A stretch of 7,679 bases of DNA from Bacillota bacterium (GTDB taxonomy: Bacteria; Bacillota; Clostridia; Christensenellales; Aristaeellaceae). Shown here piece by piece: positions 1-4,799 of this stretch. Location: contig JAEWXD010000053.1 of the NCBI GenBank assembly GCA_023396045.1, positions 1-7,679 on the forward strand. Reading direction: 5' to 3'. The notes under the pieces are model-generated. The model made no database searches. It was not told the origin of the DNA and was given only the letters and a program-made list of their open reading frames with translations. The number at the start of each line of letters is the position of its first letter. The stretch's first letter is position 1. The translations under genes and the position numbers were made by a program.

Positions 1-60
1 GGTCTTGAAAACCAGTGATGCCGCACGGCACCGGGGGTTCGAATCCCTCTCTCTCCGCCA
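1..60 (+). tRNA. tRNA-Ser(UGA), 5' end cut by window edge
   Basis: The window opens inside the anticodon stem. The loop CTTGAAA (4-10) carries anticodon TGA at 6-8 and is followed by the 3' anticodon strand ACCAG. A long variable arm (GATGCCGCACGGCAC) marks a class II tRNA. The T arm has stem GGGGG/CCCTC-type pairing around TTCGAAT, and the 3' acceptor strand CTCTCC is followed by discriminator G and an encoded CCA (58-60). Long variable arm plus TGA anticodon identify serine, decoding UCA and wobble UCN codons. The 5' acceptor strand and D arm lie outside the window. It sits 11 bp before a second serine tRNA and is probably co-transcribed with it. Confidence 0.95.
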
Positions 61-71
61 TATTGCATCAT

Positions 72-162
72 GGAGAAGTACCCAAGAGGCCGAAGGGGCT
101 CCCCTGCTAAGGGAGTAGGGTGGGTAACTGCCGCCCGGGTTCAAATCCCGGCTTCTCCGCCA
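72..162 (+). tRNA. tRNA-Ser(GCU)
   Basis: This is a complete class II tRNA of 91 nt. Acceptor strand GGAGAAG (72-78) pairs with CTTCTCC (152-158), then discriminator G159 and encoded CCA (160-162). The anticodon stem CTCCC/GGGAG (99-103/111-115) encloses loop CTGCTAA with anticodon GCT at 106-108, which reads AGC and AGU codons. The long variable arm lies at 116-134, and the T arm is CCGGG/CCCGG around TTCAAAT (135-151). The 3' end is intact. Serine tRNA 3' halves are frequent targets of tyrosine-recombinase elements, and phage debris begins a few hundred bp downstream, so this gene is the probable insertion site. Confidence 0.97.
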
Positions 163-166
163 GAAT

Positions 167-199
167 ACCTTGTAATTTATGTGTTACAGGGTTTTTTAT
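167..199 (+). terminator. rho-independent terminator of the tRNA-Ser pair
   Basis: Stem ACCTTGTAA (167-175) pairs with TTACAGGGT (184-192), with one G-T wobble and an 8-nt loop. A run of six T (192-197) follows directly. It begins 5 nt after the CCA end of tRNA-Ser(GCU) and is well placed to end the tRNA transcript. Confidence 0.8.
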
Positions 200-259
200 T
201 TGCAAAAATACAGGGGATAGCAAAATTAAAAATGGTGAAAATTGGTTAAAAATTGCTTT

Positions 260-283
260 CTATTTCACTACCTATTTCACTAC
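260..283. repeat. tandem 12-bp direct repeat, candidate integrase arm-type sites
   Basis: CTATTTCACTAC occurs twice in perfect head-to-tail order (260-271 and 272-283). It lies about 100 bp past the 3' end of tRNA-Ser(GCU). The reverse complement GTAGTGAAATAG resembles, from memory, the GTAGTAAAT-type arm repeats bound by the N-terminal domain of Tn916-family tyrosine integrases. The position beside a tRNA 3' end and next to phage remnants fits an attachment-site arm. A chance tandem duplication in AT-rich DNA cannot be excluded. No integrase gene is visible in the window. Confidence 0.45.
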
Positions 284-333
284 TTGCAATAGAAGTAATC
301 GTTTAAATATAGATTTTTTATAAAAATAAAAGT

Positions 334-347
334 AGAACGCTTGTTCT
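334..347. promoter_or_regulatory. LexA/DinR-type operator (or phage repressor site)
   Basis: The palindrome AGAACgcttGTTCT has the GAAC-N4-GTTC core of the Firmicutes SOS box (consensus CGAACRNRYGTTCG). It overlaps the -35 hexamer of the adjacent promoter, so a bound repressor would block RNA polymerase. Phage repressors of the same fold can use similar half sites, so the actual ligand is uncertain. Confidence 0.5.
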
Positions 348-369
348 GTTTTTGTAATCGTGATATAAT
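341..369 (+). promoter_or_regulatory. sigma-A type promoter under the SOS-type operator
   Basis: The -35 box is TTGTTC (341-346) and the -10 box is a perfect TATAAT (364-369), separated by 17 bp. Transcription would start near 375. The GAAC-N4-GTTC palindrome overlaps the -35 box. No plus-strand gene follows: two hairpins and a bidirectional terminator come next, so the promoter is either a remnant that has lost its gene or drives a very short RNA. Confidence 0.5.
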
Positions 370-373
370 CTAA

Positions 374-425
374 TTGCTCCATCGTGTTCGGAGCAAAACC
401 CGGACTTTGCCGTCTGGGTTATTTT
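374..425 (+). terminator. two adjacent hairpins ending in a probable terminator
   Basis: Hairpin 1 is TTGCTCC (374-380) pairing with GGAGCAA (390-396) around a 9-nt loop. Hairpin 2 begins on the next base: AACCCGGAC (397-405) pairs with GTCTGGGTT (412-420), with one G-T wobble and a 6-nt loop, then ATTTTATT. Hairpin 2 looks like an intrinsic terminator with an interrupted T tract. Together they cover almost the whole predicted transcript from the promoter just upstream, so they could be a tiny structured RNA or simply stacked terminators at the edge of the phage remnant. Confidence 0.45.
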
Positions 426-431
426 ATTGCA

Positions 432-743
432 TTAAAAAAGACCGGCATCTCTGCCGGCCCTTTTTGCTATTCCACTTCCGGCAAGCCCGCTAAGCTTGTA
501 AGTAAGCTGAGCACTCCCGCCGGTAGGGAAGCGATAGATGGCTGCAGCGGCTATCACTGCAATGGCAGCCGCCTGCTTGCCTGCACTTTGCTCTATGCTT
601 CTGCCGGCTTTGTCCATAGCGCCGTCTATTTGGTTGGCACTGTCTGCGATTTGACTTAACTCCTCCTGCGCCTGTGCCACTGCACTGCCCAGGTCGTCTG
701 CTACCAGCCTCACCGCTACGGTGAGTGCTCCTATATCGGCCAT
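432..743 (-). pseudogene. phage tail tape-measure-like protein, N-terminal fragment
   Basis: The frame starts at ATG (743-741) behind a strong AAGGAGGT site at 749-756 and encodes 103 residues. The first 70 or so residues (MADIGALTVAVRLVAD..., then an Ala/Gln/Glu-rich amphipathic helix with QAQEELSQIAD and IDGAMDKAGRSIE, then an Ala/Ile-rich hydrophobic stretch) have the style of the start of Caudoviricetes tail tape-measure proteins. Those proteins normally run to many hundreds of residues. The last residues (GIAKRAGRDAGLF) are encoded by the terminator hairpin at 434-465 and are clearly not native sequence. I read it as a 5' gene stump left by a deletion. The good start signals mean a short peptide could still be made. 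The family call rests on sequence style only. Confidence 0.5.
434..465. terminator. bidirectional rho-independent terminator
   Basis: Stem CCGGCA (442-447) pairs with TGCCGG (452-457) around loop TCTC. It is flanked by an A run (434-439) and a T run (461-465), so it can terminate in both directions. On the minus strand it overlaps the last codons of the tape-measure-like fragment. This suggests the fragment was fused to a pre-existing terminator by deletion. Confidence 0.7.
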
Positions 744-769
744 GTGTTACCTCCTTGTTTTGTGTAATT

Positions 770-801
770 AAAAAGCTTTTAAGCAAATTGATTAAAAGCT
801 T
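770..801 (-). terminator. minus-strand hairpin after the DUF2335-like gene
   Basis: A perfect 10-bp stem, AAGCTTTTAA (773-782) with TTAAAAGCTT (792-801), encloses a 9-nt loop. Read on the minus strand it is followed by TTTAATT. It lies between the DUF2335-like pseudogene and the tape-measure fragment and would terminate or attenuate minus-strand transcription. Confidence 0.55.
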
Positions 802-808
802 GGTGTGT

Positions 809-1252
809 TCATTCATCTGAATTCGAGTCTTTTTTACCTTTATAATATCCAAACCCCAATCTGCCAATGGCACCGAATGCAATTTTCATAAAGTCCAAAA
901 GCAAAACCGGACTGTCTTTAAGGGTAAAGACCAATATTAATATAAAATTCCTAGAACGATTGCATAAATTAACTCATGTTGTCGTATTTTTTGTGCGTTT
1001 TCAAACAAACGCTTGTCCATTTCCTCTTCATGTTTCAGACGTTGTGCGTCTAAATCTATAATTTTACTTATATGCTCAGATTCTATCTTTTTTACCATCT
1101 CAAGCTGTGGGGAAATGGGCGCTATCATGGAAATACTAGAAAGATACGCCAATATGGTTTTTCCCCCGGACCGTTTTCAAGGCATCCAGAGCTTTCTGCA
1201 CTTCGGCGGGGACGATACTATCAACGGGAATGTTATCTCCGTCTTGTTCCAT
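809..1252 (-). pseudogene. DUF2335-like small membrane protein, broken by two frameshifts
   Basis: Reading begins at ATG (1252-1250), with GGAG 7 nt upstream, as MEQDGDNIPVDSIVPAEV... and stops at TAG (1138-1136). The sense continues in the next frame from about 1164 (LAYLSSISMIAPISPQLEMVK, then KIIDLDAQRLKHEEEMDKRL) to TAA at 939-937. It returns to the first frame as a hydrophobic segment followed by LVFTLKDSPVLLLDF, FGAIGRLGFGYYKGKK and TGA at 811-809. The two shifts cancel: 444 nt equals 147 codons plus stop, the usual DUF2335 size. The first looks like one extra base in the run GGGGGAAAAA (about 1160-1170). The second looks like one base lost near 940. The layout matches DUF2335: a proline-containing motif, a charged helix with a His-Glu pair, then a C-terminal membrane hairpin. 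The function of the family is unknown. Sequencing error in homopolymers is an alternative to true decay. Confidence 0.5.
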
Positions 1253-1346
1253 TGTTTTTCTCCGGGTTGATTAATAATTCGTTGTACAAGGTTTCGCCAA
1301 TTAAATCTATATATTGCAGGTGCGTTTTGTAAGATAGGCTCGTGCA
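1233..1346 (-). pseudogene. short unassigned phage coding fragment
   Basis: Directly after the portal fragment's stop codon the same frame stays open for 37 codons (…LSYKTHLQYIDLIGETLYNE…, then LLINPEKNNGTRRR) and stops at TAA (1235-1233). It overlaps the start of the DUF2335-like gene by 20 bp, the compact spacing typical of phage operons. It has no ATG and no ribosome site of its own, so if real it is the C-terminal end of a gene whose front was deleted. I do not recognise the family, and an open run of this length could be chance. Confidence 0.25.
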
Positions 1347-1736
1347 TTAAATTGATTCAGCTTTTGCGGTTTTCCTTTGGGTAGCTTGTGAATATAGGCT
1401 TTTTTTGGCGTATAATTTTTCTGCTTTTTGCATATTCAGCACATCCTCCGGCACTAAGCCGCTCAGTGTACGTACCATTTGTGCTGCTTCCATTTCGTTA
1501 ACCGGCAAACTCCTGCTGAAGCTGATTTGTATATCTTCAGTATCCGGGACCGATATACTTTTAAGCCTTACGGCACCACACACCAGCCCCAAACGCTGGC
1601 GTAAGCCCTCCTCAAACTTTGTGTAGGCTGCTCTCTCGTCCCTTAGCTTTTTGCTGTAGCAACTAAGGCAAACAGTAAACCCAAAACCCAGCTTATTATG
1701 TGTGCGCCTTGATGTGTAATCATCCTGCGTTATCAT
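1347..1736 (-). pseudogene. phage portal protein (SPP1 gp6-like), C-terminal fragment
   Basis: The frame encodes 129 residues. The core, roughly residues 35-100, matches the C-terminal region of SPP1 gp6-type portal proteins (Phage_prot_Gp6): a helix with YTKFEEGLRQRLGLV, then DIQISFSRSLPVNEMEAAQM and VRTLSGLVPEDVLN. In that family this corresponds to the conserved 'GL.RRL', 'DI.I.F.RNLP.N..E.AQM' and 'L.GIVS.E.LL' pattern. Full-length portals have about 450-500 residues, so three quarters are missing. The ATG at 1736 has no ribosome site, and residues 1-15 do not fit the family, so it is not a genuine start but lies at or beyond a deletion junction. The portal is the channel through which DNA enters the capsid; this piece cannot perform that role. 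It lies upstream of the other phage remnants on the same strand, which is the expected phage gene order. Confidence 0.6.
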
Positions 1737-1739
1737 ACA

Positions 1740-1768
1740 TTGACGATTTTAAAAAACTGTGCAATACT
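1740..1768 (+). promoter_or_regulatory. promoter of the glycosidase/two-component operon
   Basis: The -35 box is TTGACG (1740-1745) and the -10 box is AATACT (1763-1768), 17 bp apart. A TGC directly upstream of the -10 box (1760-1762) makes an extended -10, which offsets the imperfect hexamer. The transcript would begin near 1775, about 30 nt before the first gene. A second AT-rich element, TATAAA at 1772-1777, has no -35 partner at normal spacing. The -35 box lies only 4 bp from the edge of the phage fragment. Confidence 0.5.
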
Positions 1769-1803
1769 GTCTATAAAATAACTCGTATTTTTAGGAGCAT
1801 TAT

Positions 1804-3414
1804 ATGAAAAACACAGTTTTGCGCCTCTTGCACGAGAGCTATCGTAAGCAAGAAACGCTAGAGGCAAGCGCACAAAACAAAATCTATGTGGCGGGCAATT
1901 CTTTTGCCGCTTTCCAAATAGAAATCACAGCCAAAGAGGATACATTGCTCATGTTGGGCGATTGTTATGAGGATAGATTGAGTCGCCCCGCAAGAATCCG
2001 CCTTGCCATAGAAGCGGGGGGGCTGGATTTTCAACTCTATGCCGTAGAATGTGTTAATGGTTTTGCAGATCCTCTGCCCGCAAGGCGCAGTATCATGCTC
2101 ATAAAAGAGCAGCCTGCCTATATTTTTGCTGTTGCCAGAACAGGAGAAACAGTGCCCTATACTGTGGCGAGGGTCAGTTTATACTGTGTTCACGAAAATA
2201 AAGAAAACTTTGTACAGCAAGCAGAAATAGAGTGTGTTCCATTGGGCTTCTCTTTTGCAAAGCCGTGGCATTATGTAAATAAAATTGATTTATGGCAGCA
2301 CCCCACCTGCATTGCCCGCTATTATGATGTGGAGGAATATAGCGATGCGCACTTTGCCATACTGGAACAATATGTGCAGGCATTGGCATGGCTTGGGCAA
2401 AAAAGCGTGAGTATCATAGCCTCGCATACGCCTTGGGACGGCCAGCGCAGAGCCCTTGCCAAACAGGGTCCGGCTCCCAATCTTTTTGAAAGTCAAATGG
2501 TTCGCATTACCAAAACAGAAAATCATCTTTTTTTTGATTTTTCCGTGATAGACAGATACATCGCCCTTTGCCAAGCATACGGTATAGATGATGAGTACGA
2601 AGTTTTTGGCTTATGCGGCGCATGGACGGAACGTATATTGCTGCGCGCCAAAGAAAACGACCGCTATATCTACCTTACAGACAGCGAAATTGATTTGTAT
2701 ATAGAGGCCCTTTACAGGCATTTTCAAGTAAAGGGTTATTTGGCAAAAACCGTTATCTGCGCAGACGAACCCAATGATAAAGAACATTTTACGCAGGATT
2801 TAAACCGCATACGCAGATTGGCGCCTGGTTTTTGTTTTAAAGCGGCTCTGGATAATCCCACATTTGCAGATAGTTTTGACGGCGACTTGCAAGTTATCGT
2901 GCCTTCGTTTTTTACCGCTTGTAGTCGTTTAATACAACTGCAACAACTTTCTATAGAAAAAACATGGTATATCTGTTGCGGACCCGATCGTCCCAACAGC
3001 TTTATTAGCAGCCGTCCGGCAGAAATTCGCTCCCTTGCGTATCTTAACGAGCTGTTTGATTTTCAAGGTATTTTGCGATGGGCCTTCACCGCTTGGACGG
3101 ATGAACCCTATACAAACGGTAGGGCGGGCATGTGGGAAAGTGGAGATACCTACCTTATATACCCCGGCAAAGGCGGAAAGCCTGTATACTCCCTTCGCTA
3201 TTATCAACTGCGCCGCATGATAGAGGATTTGCAGCTCTTGCAGCAAGTGCAGAATAAGCGGCAATACATAGACAAAATTTGGTATATCCAAAGCCCGGCC
3301 GATATCACTTGGGCAGATTGGAAGGTGCAGGGCGAACATTTGTACAGCGAAAATATGGCTGATTATGATGCCTGCCGTTTGGAAATGATACAAGAAATAC
3401 AGGAGCAAGCATGA
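1804..3414 (+). CDS. GH123/DUF4091-like glycoside hydrolase, cytoplasmic
   Basis: This is a protein of 536 residues. ATG follows AGGAG (1793-1797) at 6 nt. Residues 1-155 look like a beta-rich N-terminal domain. From residue 162 the sequence follows the GH123 pattern: DLWQHP (162-167) then ARYYDVEEYSD, HTPWDGQ (208-214), and ADEP with the adjacent Asp321-Glu322. By family knowledge such a pair supplies the oxazoline-stabilising Asp and acid/base Glu of substrate-assisted hydrolysis. The C-terminal third is DUF4091: WYICCGP (388-394), WAFTAWTDEPY (426-436), GDTYLIYPG (447-455), MIEDLQLL (472-479). Characterised GH123 enzymes remove terminal beta-GalNAc from glycans, so an N-acetyl-beta-galactosaminidase role is plausible but substrate is not proven. 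There is no signal peptide or membrane segment, which implies action on imported oligosaccharide. The stop overlaps the next start as ATGA, so translation is coupled to the regulator. Confidence 0.75.
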   Translation: MKNTVLRLLHESYRKQETLEASAQNKIYVAGNSFAAFQIEITAKEDTLLMLGDCYEDRLSRPARIRLAIEAGGLDFQLYAVECVNGFADPLPARRSIMLIKEQPAYIFAVARTGETVPYTVARVSLYCVHENKENFVQQAEIECVPLGFSFAKPWHYVNKIDLWQHPTCIARYYDVEEYSDAHFAILEQYVQALAWLGQKSVSIIASHTPWDGQRRALAKQGPAPNLFESQMVRITKTENHLFFDFSVIDRYIALCQAYGIDDEYEVFGLCGAWTERILLRAKENDRYIYLTDSEIDLYIEALYRHFQVKGYLAKTVICADEPNDKEHFTQDLNRIRRLAPGFCFKAALDNPTFADSFDGDLQVIVPSFFTACSRLIQLQQLSIEKTWYICCGPDRPNSFISSRPAEIRSLAYLNELFDFQGILRWAFTAWTDEPYTNGRAGMWESGDTYLIYPGKGGKPVYSLRYYQLRRMIEDLQLLQQVQNKRQYIDKIWYIQSPADITWADWKVQGEHLYSENMADYDACRLEMIQEIQEQA

Positions 3415-4799
3415 ATATTCTTTTGATTGATGATGAGCGTATGGAGCGGGAGGGTATTATTTTTCTCAGCCGCCGTTTGCATGGTCCCTTTACCTTCTAT
3501 CAGGCAAGAAATGGACGGGAGGGTTTGGACTGCATGCAGAAGACCCCCATAGATATCGTGATTGTGGATATCAAAATGCCCGTTATGGGTGGCTTGGAGT
3601 TTTTAGAAAAGGCTACAAAACTTTACCCGCATACAAAATGTATCATATACAGTGCGTACAGTGAATTTGAATATGCAAAAGAGGCCATCAACTTTAATGT
3701 TCTGCATTATATCGTAAAACCTGTAGAAGAGGATGAGTTCTATTCTGTGATGAACAGAGTTATAGAAACTGTTCAAAAAGAAAAACAACAGACCCGCCAT
3801 GAAATCATGCGCCGTGCCATTCGCAGTTTGGCTTTAACGGAGGAATATGCACTTGCCGCAAAAAACTTGCGTGGCATATCTGTGCTGTTGTTTTTGGAGC
3901 ATCCTGTGCTCGGCAATCATTTTGAACAAATGACAGAGCTTACAAAGGGCGTGTTTGCAGATTGTGAAATTTTTGTAGAAAACGAGCAGGAGTGCATCGT
4001 TGTATTAGAGCAAAATCCTAAGGATTTAAAGTCTTTGCTGCAAAAATGGATGGCGCTTTTAAGCAATGCTTTGGGCACGGGCTGCCAGGCTATGGTGAGC
4101 TCCGTGTTTTCTGATTATGAGGAGATGAAATCCACCCTACAGCATGCCAGAAAACATATGAATGCAGGTTTTTTTACAAAGCAAAATGCCATCGTTTTTG
4201 CAGACGAAGCCAAAAATGCTGCATATGTAGATTACTTCGGCCAAATAGACCCCAATGATTTGCAGCGCAACGACACTGCAGAACGTGTGGCCGGCATTTT
4301 GCAAGCACTCGACAATGCAGAAACCTACAGCAATTTTTATACCAAATATTCCCTCATCAAACGCATAGAACAAGTGGTGAATTATGTTGAGCCGAATTTG
4401 ATAGAGCAGATGTTGGCAGCGCGTAATTTGAACGAGCTCAAAGAAGTTGCGGAGGCCATCATTCGACAAAGTCCGCGCAAAAGCGATCCTGTGGAAGCCG
4501 CTAAAGACTATATCCATCAATATTATAGAAATGATATCTCCATAGAGGATATTGCAGAAAGCGTGTTGCTTACAGGCAACTATCTTTGTGCTTTGTTTAA
4601 AAAAGAAACGGGCAGCACCTTGGTTTCTTATTTAACGGAATATCGCATGCAGACGGCAAGGCGTTTGGTTGCAGAAACAAGTATGAAATACAGCGACATT
4701 GCAAAACAAGTGGGCTATCGCAATCCGTCTTATTTTAACATGGTGTTTAAAAATTATTTTGGTTGCACACCTTCAAATTATCGGGCAGGCGAAAGATGA
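3411..4799 (+). CDS. YesN-type response regulator, receiver plus AraC-family DNA-binding domain
   Basis: This is a protein of 462 residues. Residues 1-125 form a CheY-like receiver with the acidic pair Asp7-Asp8, phosphoacceptor Asp53 in IVIVDIKMPVMGG, switch Ser81 and Lys103-Pro104. All catalytic positions are present. Residues about 130-355 are a long poorly conserved linker, usual for YesN-like proteins. Residues 361-462 are an AraC-type double helix-turn-helix: ISIEDIAESVLLTGNYLCAL forms the first, and YSDIAKQVGYRNPSYFNMVF the second, ending in the typical GCTPSNYR. The gene starts inside the stop of the glycosidase (ATGA), with AGGAG 5 nt upstream, and its own stop overlaps the kinase start. 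Expected role: phosphorylated by the following kinase, it activates a nearby carbohydrate transport promoter, most simply that of the binding protein at 6346. The name yesN is a family label only. Confidence 0.9.
   Translation: MNILLIDDERMEREGIIFLSRRLHGPFTFYQARNGREGLDCMQKTPIDIVIVDIKMPVMGGLEFLEKATKLYPHTKCIIYSAYSEFEYAKEAINFNVLHYIVKPVEEDEFYSVMNRVIETVQKEKQQTRHEIMRRAIRSLALTEEYALAAKNLRGISVLLFLEHPVLGNHFEQMTELTKGVFADCEIFVENEQECIVVLEQNPKDLKSLLQKWMALLSNALGTGCQAMVSSVFSDYEEMKSTLQHARKHMNAGFFTKQNAIVFADEAKNAAYVDYFGQIDPNDLQRNDTAERVAGILQALDNAETYSNFYTKYSLIKRIEQVVNYVEPNLIEQMLAARNLNELKEVAEAIIRQSPRKSDPVEAAKDYIHQYYRNDISIEDIAESVLLTGNYLCALFKKETGSTLVSYLTEYRMQTARRLVAETSMKYSDIAKQVGYRNPSYFNMVFKNYFGCTPSNYRAGER

Noticed and set aside
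260..283. Tandem repeat as a possible CRISPR fragment
   Set aside because: Units are 12 bp, abut without spacers and occur only twice; this does not fit a CRISPR array.
384..659. Plus-strand open frame of 91 codons
   Set aside because: It runs through two terminator hairpins and opposite the tape-measure-like fragment, has no ribosome site, and its translation is the Cys/Gly-rich type expected of an antisense shadow.
490..882. Minus-strand open frame of 130 codons overlapping the tape-measure fragment
   Set aside because: Its first part is a mixture of the end of the DUF2335-like gene in the wrong frame and an intergenic hairpin, and its later part is Arg-rich out-of-frame reading of the tape-measure fragment.
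1663..1720. Short minus-strand frame with a hydrophobic helix (ISWVLGLLFALVATA) overlapping the portal fragment
   Set aside because: Only 26 codons, with no properly spaced ribosome site. It could be a relic at the deletion junction but cannot be supported as a gene.
1690..1803. Second attachment-site copy at the right edge of the phage remnant
   Set aside because: I looked for a match to the tRNA-Ser 3' end (GGCTTCTCCGCCA) there and found none.
2929..3408. Minus-strand open frame of 159 codons inside the glycosidase gene
   Set aside because: It is antisense to a well-supported gene across the DUF4091 region, has no recognisable motifs and no ribosome site.
4763..4795. Earlier in-frame ATG for the histidine kinase
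   Set aside because: It lies inside the regulator's DNA-binding domain, has no ribosome site and adds 11 polar residues before the membrane helix. The ATGA overlap at 4796 is the better start.
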